Origin: JADLHS01 sp049840435
Lineage (GTDB): Bacteria > Verrucomicrobiota > Verrucomicrobiia > Limisphaerales > JADLHS01
Length of the DNA stretch: 64,000 bases
Direction of reading: 5' to 3'
Assembly (NCBI GenBank): GCA_049840435.1
Contig: JASGKY010000045.1
Location: 1 to 64,000 of the forward strand
A program made the translations under genes and the position numbers. Under the pieces are notes generated by a model. It worked only from the letters and a program-made list of their open reading frames with translations, had not been told where the DNA came from and ran no database searches. Shown here piece after piece: positions 37,018 through 46,281 of this stretch. Position 1 is the stretch's first letter. Each line of letters starts with the position of its first letter.

Positions 37018-37855
37018 ATGACAAACTTGCCTGTTAATCTCGACACACTCCAACACGCCAAGCAAAAGGTTGTTGATCTCAGCATTGAGTTCGGGCCGAA
37101 GGTTTTCACGGCGCTACTCATTCTGGCGGCCGGATTCTTCGTCGCCCGCTGGATTGGGGGGCTGTTCCAACGCTGGCTTGAGAAACTGCACCTGGAAGCC
37201 GCCAGTGCGCCTGCTGATGCTGCGGGTCGTGCGACTCTTCGTCATGGGGATTTTTCTGTTCATGGCGTTGGATAATCTCGGCGTGCGGTTGCTGCCGCTA
37301 ATCGCCGGCCTCGGCGTGGCGGGTGCGGGCATTGCGCTGGCGATGCAAGGCGTGCTCGGCAATCTGGCGGCTGGACTCGTCATCATTTTTACCAAACCGT
37401 TTCGTGTCGGCGAATATGTGGCCATGGTTGGTGTAGAGGGCCGCGTGGAAACCATTGAGTTGTTCAGCACCAAGCTGAGTCATGCGGACATGTCTACGGT
37501 CATCATTCCCAATCGCAAGATTGTGGGTGAAATCCTCCACAACTACGGAAAAATCCGACAGCTTGATCTGGTGGTGGGCGTGGCATACGACACGGATTTG
37601 AACACAGCCTTGGCCGCCGTGAACGAAGTTCTAAGCATCAATCCCCGTGTCTTGAAAGATCCCGCGCCGGTGGTGCGTGTGTCGTATCTCGCAGATTCTT
37701 CCATCAACATCGTGGTCAAGCCTTGGGTTAATGTACCAGACTTCGGCGACGCCAGTGGTGAGATCAACAAAGCTATCGTCGAAGAATTTCGCGCTCGTAA
37801 CATTTCGATTCCGTTCCCCCAACGCGAGGTGCGATTGCTCAATTCGGCCGCCTGA
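37018..37855 (+). CDS. MscS-type mechanosensitive channel (frameshifted)
   Basis: A small-conductance channel that opens when membrane tension rises during hypo-osmotic shock. The start is MTNLPVNLDTLQHAKQ with a first helix (VFTALLILAAGFFVARWIGG), then VVRLFVMGIFLFMALDNLG and the pore helix GLGVAGAGIALAMQGVLGN, followed by the beta domain (IIFTKPFRVGEYV, VEGRVETIELFSTKL, VIIPNRKIVG) and the C-terminal alpha/beta domain. The frame breaks near 37194-37198; dropping one base gives LEPPVRLLMLRVVRLF. At about 279 residues it is the size of E. coli MscS. It lies between the two GlsB-like genes. Confidence 0.88.
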
Positions 37856-37922
37856 GCGGTGCGGTGGATTTTTTTGGAAGTCCGCTTGCCTTTCGAGGTA
37901 ATGCCGTCAGATTAGCGACCAT

Positions 37923-38168
37923 ATGGAACACTGGATCTGGTTCACTCTGATTGGATTGGCCGCCGGGTTTCTGGCGGGTGTCGTTGTCAAAGGCCACGGC
38001 TTTGGCATCGTGGGTAACATCATTGTCGGCGTCATTGGCGCGTTGTTGGGCGGTTTTTTATTCCGCCTCCTCGGTTTGAGCGCGACGGGCAAGCTGGGCG
38101 AACTCATCTGCGCGTTTGTTGGCGCGATGGTCCTGCTATATCTGCTGAAGTTTGTGAAGAGCAAGTAA
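37923..38168 (+). CDS. GlsB/YeaQ/YmgE-family membrane protein (copy 2)
   Basis: An 81-residue paralogue of the protein encoded at 36.4 kb, alignable over its whole length (GLAAGFLAGVVVKGHGFGIV against GLIAGFLAGAVVKGHGFGLI). Three hydrophobic helices are kept, and the tail is basic (LLKFVKSK). Two copies flanking DUF3185 and mscS suggest a local duplication kept for envelope or osmotic stress. Confidence 0.88.
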   Translation: MEHWIWFTLIGLAAGFLAGVVVKGHGFGIVGNIIVGVIGALLGGFLFRLLGLSATGKLGELICAFVGAMVLLYLLKFVKSK

Positions 38169-38173
38169 GCGGA

Positions 38174-38956
38174 TTATTTCCCGCCCGCAGGCCCGGCATT
38201 TGAGTCCGCTGCCGTCACTGGTTTCTTCCCATAAACCAGCCGCGCTTCTTCCGCGTCAATGGCGCTGATCCCGTTGGCATCCCATTGTCCGATCAGCTTG
38301 TCATGCTCGACCCCGATGGTATCAATCACTGCACCCGGACTGCTGCCATCGCCATCAGTACACTCGGATTCTCGTGCCGAGGTCCAGCAAGCGCGATAGT
38401 GCATGATGGAGCGATAGTCATAAGGCGTGGCGGTGACGAGCCAGTTTGTTTGTGGAATCCAATCGTAATCATGTGCCCGGCCCGCCTTGATATTCTCGTA
38501 ATGAATCGTCACGTGCGCATCGCGATCCCAGCGTTGGTGCTCGTGTGGGAAACCGAGTACATGACCGAGTTCATGCGCGGGCATCCATTCCGCCTGTCGC
38601 CACCAGAAGGCGGTGATGTTGATGTCGGAGCGCGCCCCCGTTTGAAAACCGGTATGGCTGGTATTGTTCCCTGCGTCGGTCTTGCCGGTGAAGTAAACGT
38701 ATTCCGTTTGATTCGAGCGTGGGATGAACTGGAGATTCGCGCCGGTGTCCAGCCAGCGTTTCATCGCCAGTTGCACCGTAATTTGTTGGTTCGAGGTAAG
38801 GTTCTCGATGTCGTATGGGATGATTCCGCCCGGCCAAGGGAGTGGCCTTTGTGAATTGGCGGCAATGTGTGCGGGGTCTGAATCGGCCCGGGCGGTCGAA
38901 GCCAGGGCGGCGAAAACCAAAATCACCAGCTGAATCTTTACAGGGACGAAGCGCAT
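38174..38956 (-). CDS. Secreted astacin-type (M12A) zinc metalloprotease
   Basis: A 260-residue exported protease. Signal peptide: IQLVILVFAALASTARA. The zinc motif is a full HELGHVLGFPHEHQR (HExxHxxGxxHE), and the Met-turn appears later as YDYRSIMHYRA. The pro-like segment before the catalytic domain is short (WPGGIIPYDIENLTS opens the mature domain). The C-terminus ends in an Asp/Ala-rich segment (SAIDAEEARLVYGKKP). The chosen start is the ATG closest to the signal; two more ATGs lie upstream. It converges with the GlsB-like gene. The protein substrate is unknown. Confidence 0.9.
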   Translation of the reverse strand: MRFVPVKIQLVILVFAALASTARADSDPAHIAANSQRPLPWPGGIIPYDIENLTSNQQITVQLAMKRWLDTGANLQFIPRSNQTEYVYFTGKTDAGNNTSHTGFQTGARSDINITAFWWRQAEWMPAHELGHVLGFPHEHQRWDRDAHVTIHYENIKAGRAHDYDWIPQTNWLVTATPYDYRSIMHYRACWTSARESECTDGDGSSPGAVIDTIGVEHDKLIGQWDANGISAIDAEEARLVYGKKPVTAADSNAGPAGGK

Positions 38957-39105
38957 GGAGTGCATAGATACCGTTGGTGGCGCTAGGTGCAAGTTTGGAT
39001 TTTACCGCCTTCCAAAGGCATGGTGAATAGAACCCACAAGCGGACCTTCCAATCTCATCAATATGCAGGTTGACGCTTTGGCTGAACCGATAAACTGTCT
39101 CTGAT

Positions 39106-40569
39106 ATGTCCGTTCCGCATCACAAACCACGGTGGGAGGATCATTTCCTCACGCGGCGGGATTTTCTGGGACGCTGCGGGATGGGCTTTGGCATGCTGGG
39201 TTTAGCCCAGTTGCTCGGGCCAGAATGGTTCGGCGCCACGGCCGTGGCGAACGATGCGGCCGGCAATAACCCGCTTGCACCGCGTGTGCCGCATTTTCTC
39301 GGCAAGGCAAAACGAGTCATCCACATCTTCGCGAACGGTGGGCCTTCGCATATTGATACTTTTGATCCCAAGCCGATCCTTGCAAAATTGCATGGCCAGC
39401 CGCTGCCGATCGACAATCTAAAGACCGAACGCAAAACCGGCGCGGCATTCCAATCGCCGTTCAAGTTTCAGCGATACGGTCAAAGCGGGATCGAAGTCAG
39501 CGAGCTTTTCCCGCACGTGGCGGAAAGCATCGACGATATCGCCGTCATCCGCTCTATGCAGGCGGACGTACCCAACCACGAACCTTCGTTGCTGCTGATG
39601 AATTGCGGGGATGCACGATTGCCCAGGCCAAGTCTCGGTTCGTGGATCACCTATGGATTAGGCACTGAGAACCAGAATTTGCCGGGTTTTGTGTCGTTGT
39701 GTCCCGGTGGCTATCCGATTCAGGAATCACAGAACTGGCAGAGCGCATTCCTGCCGGGAATCTTTCAGGGCACATACATCAACACAGCCAATCAGGAGGT
39801 CGACAAAATCATTGAGAACATCAAGAACCGGTCTGTCTCCCTGGAGGAACAACAAGCCCAGCTTGCTCTGTTGCGGCAGCTCAACGAGCAGCATGCGCGC
39901 CGGCGCGCGGTCGACGCAAGGTTTGAGGCGCGAGTGCAATCCTTCGAGCTGGCCTACCGCATGCAACTGGAGGCCACGGATGCTTTTGATGTTTCGCGTG
40001 AGCCTGAATCCGTGCGCAAGATGTATGGGGCGGGCAATTATGCCCGGCAGATGCTGATCGCGCGTCGCCTGCTGGAGCGCGGGGTAAGGTTTGTGCAAGT
40101 CTGGCAGGGAGACGGGCAGCCGTGGGATAACCACGATGATCTCGAGGATGGCCATCGTAAATTGGCGAAGGAATCAGACCAACCGATTGGAGCTTTGCTG
40201 AAAGATCTCAAGCAGCGCGGGATGTTGGCGGATACGTTAGTCATCTGGGGCGGTGAATTCGGTCGCACGCCGACCGTGGAGCTGCCTACGCCCGGCGCAA
40301 ACGCGGGCAAGGTGAATGGGCGCGATCACAACCATTACGGTTTTACGATGTGGCTCGCGGGAGGTGGGGTGCGTGGGGGCTACGTACATGGCGCGACGGA
40401 TGAGTTCGGATTCAAGGCTGTGGACAAGCCGGTGCACGTCCACGACCTGCATGCGACCGTCCTGCAATTGCTGGGCTTCGACCACACCAAACTTACGTTC
40501 CGGCATGCCGGTCGGGATTTCAGGCTGACAGATGTCCACGGTCACGTAGTAAAAGAGTTGATTGCCTAG
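39106..40569 (+). CDS. DUF1501 protein, Tat-exported
   Basis: A 487-residue member of DUF1501, a sulfatase/phosphatase-like family common in Planctomycetes and Verrucomicrobia. The N-terminus has a twin-arginine signal (LTRRDFLGRCGMGFGMLGLA). Family motifs: HIFANGGPSHIDTFDPKP, VIRSMQADVPNHEPS, MYGAGNYARQMLIARRLLE, VWQGDGQPWDNHDDL, DTLVIWGGEFGRTPT and NGRDHNHYGFTMWLAGGGV. It nearly always pairs with a DUF1549/DUF1553 gene, here 2 bp downstream. The pair is thought to act on extracellular polymers, but the reaction is not established. Confidence 0.93.
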   Translation: MSVPHHKPRWEDHFLTRRDFLGRCGMGFGMLGLAQLLGPEWFGATAVANDAAGNNPLAPRVPHFLGKAKRVIHIFANGGPSHIDTFDPKPILAKLHGQPLPIDNLKTERKTGAAFQSPFKFQRYGQSGIEVSELFPHVAESIDDIAVIRSMQADVPNHEPSLLLMNCGDARLPRPSLGSWITYGLGTENQNLPGFVSLCPGGYPIQESQNWQSAFLPGIFQGTYINTANQEVDKIIENIKNRSVSLEEQQAQLALLRQLNEQHARRRAVDARFEARVQSFELAYRMQLEATDAFDVSREPESVRKMYGAGNYARQMLIARRLLERGVRFVQVWQGDGQPWDNHDDLEDGHRKLAKESDQPIGALLKDLKQRGMLADTLVIWGGEFGRTPTVELPTPGANAGKVNGRDHNHYGFTMWLAGGGVRGGYVHGATDEFGFKAVDKPVHVHDLHATVLQLLGFDHTKLTFRHAGRDFRLTDVHGHVVKELIA

Positions 40570-40571
40570 CC

Positions 40572-43451
40572 GTGGAAAATCGAGAAGCCAACTTGTCTTT
40601 GCCGGCCGACTGCGAGCTTGTCCAAGCGGGACATGCCCAGTTTTCCACGGTTGCTCTGGCAATGATCGTAGTTTTTCTTGAGGTGTTTTATCCCTGGCAC
40701 GCTGACCGAGCTTTGGCCGCCCCCGCCTCGGACGGCATTGAATTCTTTGAAACCAAAGTCCGACCAATCTTCGCCGAGCATTGTTATTCCTGTCATAGTG
40801 CGACCGAGAAGGTCAAAGGAGGATTGCGGCTCGATGCGGCGAAATCCTTGTTGAAAGGTGGAGACACTGGTGTGGCGATAGTGCCCGGCGACGTTGAGGC
40901 GAGTCTGCTGATTAAAGCCGTGCGTTACGTCGATGAGAATCTCCAGATGCCGCCAAAAGATAAAAAACTTAGCGCCGCCCAGATCGCTTGCCTTGAAGCC
41001 TGGGTAAAAATGGGCGCTCCGATGTCTGCGGATTCCGATGCCCCGCGACAGCTCACAGAGGTCAGTGAAGCGCGTTTGCGTCATTGGGCGTTCCAGCCAG
41101 TTCAAAAACCACTGCTTCCCAAGGTCAAAAAGGCGAACTGGGTGCAAACACCGGTGGATAATTTCATCCTTGGCAAGCTGGAGGAAAACAAGCTGACGCC
41201 CAACCCGGCCGCAGACCGGCGCACTTTGATTCGGCGATTGAGTTACGATCTCATCGGATTGCCCCCTACGCCTGCAGAAGTCCGCGCTTTTGAGCGGAAT
41301 AATGCTCCAGATGCTTACGCGAAGCTGGTGGACCGGCTGCTGGCCTCGCCGCATTACGGGGAACGTTGGGGGCGACACTGGCTGGATGTGGCACGTTACG
41401 CCGACACGCGTGGCTACCTTGCTGGCGGGGAGGAGCGGCGCTACATGTTTTCCTATACTTACCGCGATTACGTCATCCGCGCGTTCAACGAAGATAAACC
41501 CTACGATCAATTCCTGATTGAGCAGCTTGCCGCGGACCGGTTGGTGGCGGGCAACGATAAGAGCTCCCTTGCAGCGCTGGGCTTTCTGACATTAGGGCGG
41601 CGCTTTCTCAACAATCCAAACGATATCATTGATGACCGACTCGACGTTATCACGCGCGGCACAATGGCGCTGACCGTGACTTGCGCCCGATGCCATGATC
41701 ACAAGTTTGAGCCCATTTCGACCCAGGACTACTACGCGTTGTACGGCGTCCTGGCGAGCAGTGAAGAGCCCGCTGAGTTGCCATTGCTTCACCCCATCGA
41801 AGATTCACCGCAATACCAAGATTACCTCCAGGCGAGAGTGAAGATCGAAAAAGAGATCACGGAGTTTGAACTTAAGGAAATAGATCTCTTCCGCGCGGAG
41901 CTGCGCAAGAACACGGGCAGTTATCTACGGGTGGCACGGGAGGCAGCTGCCCTTCAGGATCAGTCCAAGTTCGATGACTTTGCCGGAAACAAAAAAGTGC
42001 TTCCGGTCATTCTGAAGCGCTGGCTCGCTGAATTGAGCGAACGCGAGCAGAAAAATGATCCCGCCTTCGCCCCGTGGTTCGCGCTTTCAAAATTGGATGG
42101 CACCAACTTTGGCGTAGAAGCCCAAACCATCCTTGCGCGTTGGACTAATGCTCTTGAAGGTGCCGACGCTTTTGTCGGAAAGGCGATCGCCGCGACAAAA
42201 CCTCAATCTTTCGAGGACGTGGCCGAGGGATATGAAAAGTTGCTGCAAGAAGTTGAGGGTGAATGGGCCGAGTCCAAGAAGAAGGCGGAACAAGCAAAAC
42301 AACCCGTTCCCACCGCCTTGCCGACAGCCAGTCGTGAAGCCTTGCGTCAGGTTCTCTATGGGGCGAACTCCCCGGCAAACCCACCAGATGGCGAAGTCCG
42401 CTCGATCCATGCGCGTCGATTGCGCGAAGGGGCTGCGCCCATGCGCAATCGGATAGATGCGCTGAGTTGGAAGCATCCGGGCGTCCCGCTGCGCGCAATG
42501 GCCATCGTGGATAAACCGAATCCCCAGAACGAATCGGTGTTTATCCGCGGCAACCCGGGCAACAGAGGTCCAGAAGTGCCGCGACGTTTCTTAGAGGTGC
42601 TGAGTGCCAACTCCCCGGCGGCCTTCACCAATGGCAGCGGCCGATTGGAGTTGGCCCGGGCCATCGCCAGCACCGAAAACCCGCTAACGGCCCGCGTATT
42701 TGTCAATCGCGTCTGGCTGCATCATTTCAGCGCCGGGCTGGTTCCCACGGCAGGTGATTTTGGGGTGCGCACAGTACGTCCTGTGCATCATGAGTTGCTG
42801 GATTATCTAGCCGCGACGTTTATGGAGAGTGGTTGGAGCATCAAGCAGCTCCACCGGCTGATTGTGTGCTCCGCTGCCTATCAACAGAGCAGTGATACAA
42901 AGGTTGGGAATCTGGCCGCTGATCCGGAAAACCATTACTGGCATCACATGAACCGCCAACGCCTCGATTTTGAATCGTTGCGAGATACATTGCTGGTCGC
43001 GAGCGGCAAAATCGATCTGCAAATCGGTGGGTTGCCCGTGGACTTAAGTGAAAACCTTACCTCAACCCGTCGAACGGTTTATGCTTTGATTGATCGCCAG
43101 AATTTGCCGGGGGCTTTCCGCACATTTGATTTCGCCAACCCCGATGTGAGCAACCAAGGTCGGTTTTATACCACCGTGCCGCAACAGGCTTTGGCAATGA
43201 TGAATAGTCCCTTTGTTATCGAACAGGCCCGACGCCTCGCGCAGCGTGATGAGGTTAGCGCCGCAAAGTCACAACCCGAACAGATCCAAGCTTTATACCG
43301 TCTCCTCTGGCAACGACCGGCAGCAAAGGCTGAGGTGCGTGCTGGAGAAAAATTCCTGCGCGGTCAGACCAAAACAAATCATTCGCTTCAGCCGATTGAG
43401 AAGTACGCACAAGTGCTGTTGTTATCGAATGAATTGATCTTTGTGGACTAG
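40572..43451 (+). CDS. Planctomycete-type cytochrome/DUF1549/DUF1553 protein
   Basis: A 959-residue exported protein with a GTG start 2 bp after the DUF1501 stop. An N-terminal hydrophobic segment (TVALAMIVVFLEVFY) is followed by a PSCyt1 heme domain (FFETKVRPIFAEHCYSCHS, CxxCH; residues about 55-150), DUF1549/PSCyt2 (about 190-400; VDNFILGKLEENKL, ERWGRHWLDVARYADTRG, VTCARCHDHKFEPIS, a second CxxCH), a coiled middle and DUF1553/PSD1 (about 670-920; NPLTARVFVNRVWLHHF, TAGDFGVRTVRPVHHELLD, SLRDTLLVASGKID). It should be a periplasmic heme protein working with the DUF1501 partner. The substrate is unknown. Confidence 0.93.
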   Translation: MENREANLSLPADCELVQAGHAQFSTVALAMIVVFLEVFYPWHADRALAAPASDGIEFFETKVRPIFAEHCYSCHSATEKVKGGLRLDAAKSLLKGGDTGVAIVPGDVEASLLIKAVRYVDENLQMPPKDKKLSAAQIACLEAWVKMGAPMSADSDAPRQLTEVSEARLRHWAFQPVQKPLLPKVKKANWVQTPVDNFILGKLEENKLTPNPAADRRTLIRRLSYDLIGLPPTPAEVRAFERNNAPDAYAKLVDRLLASPHYGERWGRHWLDVARYADTRGYLAGGEERRYMFSYTYRDYVIRAFNEDKPYDQFLIEQLAADRLVAGNDKSSLAALGFLTLGRRFLNNPNDIIDDRLDVITRGTMALTVTCARCHDHKFEPISTQDYYALYGVLASSEEPAELPLLHPIEDSPQYQDYLQARVKIEKEITEFELKEIDLFRAELRKNTGSYLRVAREAAALQDQSKFDDFAGNKKVLPVILKRWLAELSEREQKNDPAFAPWFALSKLDGTNFGVEAQTILARWTNALEGADAFVGKAIAATKPQSFEDVAEGYEKLLQEVEGEWAESKKKAEQAKQPVPTALPTASREALRQVLYGANSPANPPDGEVRSIHARRLREGAAPMRNRIDALSWKHPGVPLRAMAIVDKPNPQNESVFIRGNPGNRGPEVPRRFLEVLSANSPAAFTNGSGRLELARAIASTENPLTARVFVNRVWLHHFSAGLVPTAGDFGVRTVRPVHHELLDYLAATFMESGWSIKQLHRLIVCSAAYQQSSDTKVGNLAADPENHYWHHMNRQRLDFESLRDTLLVASGKIDLQIGGLPVDLSENLTSTRRTVYALIDRQNLPGAFRTFDFANPDVSNQGRFYTTVPQQALAMMNSPFVIEQARRLAQRDEVSAAKSQPEQIQALYRLLWQRPAAKAEVRAGEKFLRGQTKTNHSLQPIEKYAQVLLLSNELIFVD

Positions 43452-43545
43452 CCGTGGCACCCAATCGTTGGCCAGCAGCTACACACAATCTTCAGGTGCA
43501 TGGTCCGTCGGCTTGGACTGATCAATGCGCAGGAGTGCCGCCTAG

Positions 43546-45237
43546 TCATCGCATGTTTGCGTAGTCCGGGTGCCAGATGAACTTGTCGAGCTCGGCGTTC
43601 AGCTGGTCGTCGGTGTAACTGCGGCCAATGCCTTCGTCACGTGCGGTCTGGGCGACCTTGAATCCAATCGTGCGACTGATGGCGCGAAGATGATTCAAGC
43701 TTGGATACAATGCGCCGTGGCAATCATGTGAGCAGGTGAACTCCGCCAGAGTTTTGGCTGCGGCGAGAAACATGGAATCGGTCACCCGGCCCACGCGGGC
43801 GATCAATGCGCCGAGGCCTACGCCGGGGAAAATGAAAGCGTTGTTGCACTGGCCGATGATGTGCTTTTTGCCGCCGAACAGAACCGGTTCAAAAGGCGAG
43901 CCGGTGGCTACGAGCGCGCGTCCTTCGGATGCCTGGATCGCTTCGCTGGGCGTGCATTCGGTGTTCGCGGTCGGGTTGCTCAACGGGAAGATGAGCGGCC
44001 GTTCGCAATGTTTCGCGAGCGCTCGCAGCGCGGCAGGTATGAATTCGCCCGCGCGTCCGGTCGTGCCGATGAGCACCGTCGGTTTGTAGATGCTGATGAT
44101 ATCTTCGAGTCTGGTTGGCAATGGCGAAGCAAAACCTGCGGTGGTGAAGTTTTCTGGCGTCCACGCGACAGCACGTTTGTGTTTCTCCAGATCGGTGCGG
44201 GTAGAAGCCACCAAGCCGCCAGAGTCGAGGAAAAGCAGTCGTGTTTTTCCTTCCGCTGGCGGCAAACCGTCGGCGGTCATCGCGGTCATGAGCAGTTGGC
44301 CGATGCCGACGCCTGCCGCGCCGGTGCCGACGAGGAGGAAGCGCTGGTCGCGGATGCGCTGTTTGATGGTGTTCAACCCGGCAAATACTCCGGCCAGTGT
44401 GACTGCTGCCGTGCCTTGGATGTCGTCGTTGAAACAAGCCAGCCGTCCGACGTAGCGTTCGAGCAGGCGGATGGCGTTGCCCTTCTTAAAATCTTCCCAT
44501 TGCAGCAAGGCGTGCGGGAACACCGTGCGCACGGCTTCGACGAATTCTTCCACGAGCGAATCGTATTCCGCGCCGCGCAACCGCCGCGCCCGGTAGCCGA
44601 GATAAAAAGGATCTTCGAGCAATCCCGCGTTATCGGTCCCGACATCCAAGCTGATCGGCAGGCAATGCGATGGATGAATGCCCGCGCCCACGGTGTAGAG
44701 AATCAGTTTGCCGATGGAAATGCCCATGCCACCCGCGCCCTGGTCGCCCAGGCCGAGGATGCGTTCGTTGTCGGTGACGACGATGAGGCGGATGTCGCGT
44801 TCGCTGAAATTGCGGAGTCGGTCCACGATGTGGCCGCGATCATCGGGCGTGATGAACAGACCGCGCGGCCGCCGATAGATGTGACTGTACCGCTGGCACG
44901 CGAGGCCGACGGTGGGCGTGTAAACGATGGGAGTGAGGCGTTCGAGGTTTTCGAGCAGCACACGATAGAACAGCGTTTCGTTGCGATCCATCAGCGCGAT
45001 GAGGCCGATGTATTGTTCCAGCGGTTCGCTCTTGGCGAAGATGTTTTCGAGCGAAAGCGCCACCTGCTGCTCGATGGTCTGCACGGCGCCGGGGAGCAAT
45101 CCGTCAATGCCCAGCCGCCGTCTTTCCTCTAAGGTAAAGGCGGCGTCTTTGTTCTGCATGGGATCGCGCAGGATGCGTTCGCCCCGGAAGTGGCTGCCGT
45201 TGGTGGCCCCATTGGAAATGGCAGTGGTTGTGGTCAT
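43546..45237 (-). CDS. maeA: NAD-dependent malic enzyme
   Basis: Decarboxylates malate to pyruvate and makes NAD(P)H. The 563-residue length is that of the large (SfcA/MaeA-type) enzymes, not the 400-residue bacterial form. Motifs: LERLTPIVYTPTVGLAC (catalytic Tyr), RLIVVTDNERILGLGDQGAG, GIHPSHCLPISLDVGTDN, WEDFKKGNAIRLLERY (Glu/Asp metal site), CFNDDIQGTAAVTLAG (metal) and LLVGTGAAGVGIGQLL (NAD fold). The start used is MTTTTAISNG; 19 more open codons lie upstream. The gene is divergent from nfnA, so the two could share a control region (45.24-45.42 kb) in redox balancing. NAD preference is inferred from the subfamily. Confidence 0.93.
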   Translation of the reverse strand: MTTTTAISNGATNGSHFRGERILRDPMQNKDAAFTLEERRRLGIDGLLPGAVQTIEQQVALSLENIFAKSEPLEQYIGLIALMDRNETLFYRVLLENLERLTPIVYTPTVGLACQRYSHIYRRPRGLFITPDDRGHIVDRLRNFSERDIRLIVVTDNERILGLGDQGAGGMGISIGKLILYTVGAGIHPSHCLPISLDVGTDNAGLLEDPFYLGYRARRLRGAEYDSLVEEFVEAVRTVFPHALLQWEDFKKGNAIRLLERYVGRLACFNDDIQGTAAVTLAGVFAGLNTIKQRIRDQRFLLVGTGAAGVGIGQLLMTAMTADGLPPAEGKTRLLFLDSGGLVASTRTDLEKHKRAVAWTPENFTTAGFASPLPTRLEDIISIYKPTVLIGTTGRAGEFIPAALRALAKHCERPLIFPLSNPTANTECTPSEAIQASEGRALVATGSPFEPVLFGGKKHIIGQCNNAFIFPGVGLGALIARVGRVTDSMFLAAAKTLAEFTCSHDCHGALYPSLNHLRAISRTIGFKVAQTARDEGIGRSYTDDQLNAELDKFIWHPDYANMR

Positions 45238-45419
45238 AAAACTTTTGCTGGATGATGAGAGCATTGGGCGAAAGTGGCCAATCACTCCACGCATCCATTG
45301 GCGGAGCCTCCGCGTCTTTTGGCTTTGGGGGCAGCGCCGGTGGCGGAGGCAAGAATTGAACGAATTTCAACAATTGTCGGTCAGCCACGCCCGGCGCAGG
45401 TGGCATGATGCTTGGCACG

Positions 45420-46271
45420 ATGCACAAGATCCTCGTGCGCCAACAACTCAGCCCGAACGTGACGCGGTTGGACCTCCATGCCCCGCGTCTCGCGCAAATC
45501 CGTCAGCCTGGCCAATTCGTCATCGTCCGTCTCGGTGATCACTCGGAACGCATTCCCCTGACTATCGCCGACGCTGATCCGCAAGTCGGCAGCATCGCGC
45601 TGGTCATCCAAGCAGTCGGCAAAAGCACGCGCGAACTGGTGGCGCTCCAGCTTGGCGATCGCATCCGTAATGTTGTCGGTCCGTTGGGTCACCCGACGGA
45701 GTTGATTTCGCAGGGCCACGCATTGTGCATCGGCGGCGGCGTGGGCACGGCGGTGGTTCATCCCATTGCGCAAGGACTCCAGGCGCGCGGGGTGAAGGTG
45801 ACGAGCATCATTGGCGGACGCGTCAAGGAATGGGTGATTTTTGAGAAGGAACTGCGTCGCTACGGCAATGTCGTGGTCTGCACCGATGACGGCAGCCACG
45901 GCCAGAAAGGCTTTGTCACTGACGCGGCCCGCACGTTGTTGGCAGAAGGTGGTGTGGACATTGTTTATGCGGTCGGACCTGTGCCGATGATGCGAGCGGT
46001 GGTGCAGCTGACCAAGCCGCTCGGCGTGCGAACAATCGTTTCACTCAACCCGGTGATGATCGACGGCACGGGCATGTGCGGCGGTTGCCGGGTGACGTTG
46101 GGCCAGGAAACAAAGTTCGCCTGTGTGGACGGGCCGGAGTTCGACGGGCATCTCGTCAACTTCGAGGAATTGCAGGATCGGCTCAGCACCTACCGCGAGT
46201 TTGAACAGCACAGCAACCAGACGTGTTCCGCCGGCGCCTGCCGGTTGGATCATGCAAAGGCGGTCACCTAA
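45420..46271 (+). CDS. nfnA: NADH-dependent ferredoxin:NADP oxidoreductase subunit alpha (NfnA/SudB-like)
   Basis: A 283-residue FAD and 2Fe-2S subunit of the NfnAB/sulfide dehydrogenase family. MHKILVRQQLSPNVTRLDLH opens the FAD-binding barrel; QPGQFVIVRLGDHSERIPLT holds the flavin motif; CIGGGVGTAVVHPIAQGL is the NAD-binding part; GTGMCGGCRVTLGQETKFAC carries the cysteines of the iron-sulfur cluster. It is followed by nfnB after 10 bp. In bifurcating Nfn, this subunit takes electrons from NADH. Without other genes a plain GltD-partner role is also possible. Confidence 0.88.
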   Translation: MHKILVRQQLSPNVTRLDLHAPRLAQIRQPGQFVIVRLGDHSERIPLTIADADPQVGSIALVIQAVGKSTRELVALQLGDRIRNVVGPLGHPTELISQGHALCIGGGVGTAVVHPIAQGLQARGVKVTSIIGGRVKEWVIFEKELRRYGNVVVCTDDGSHGQKGFVTDAARTLLAEGGVDIVYAVGPVPMMRAVVQLTKPLGVRTIVSLNPVMIDGTGMCGGCRVTLGQETKFACVDGPEFDGHLVNFEELQDRLSTYREFEQHSNQTCSAGACRLDHAKAVT

Positions 46272-46281
46272 CCGGAGCTTT

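Noticed and set aside
43861..45132. A 423-codon plus-strand frame
   Set aside because: Antisense shadow of the malic enzyme, caused by high third-position GC.
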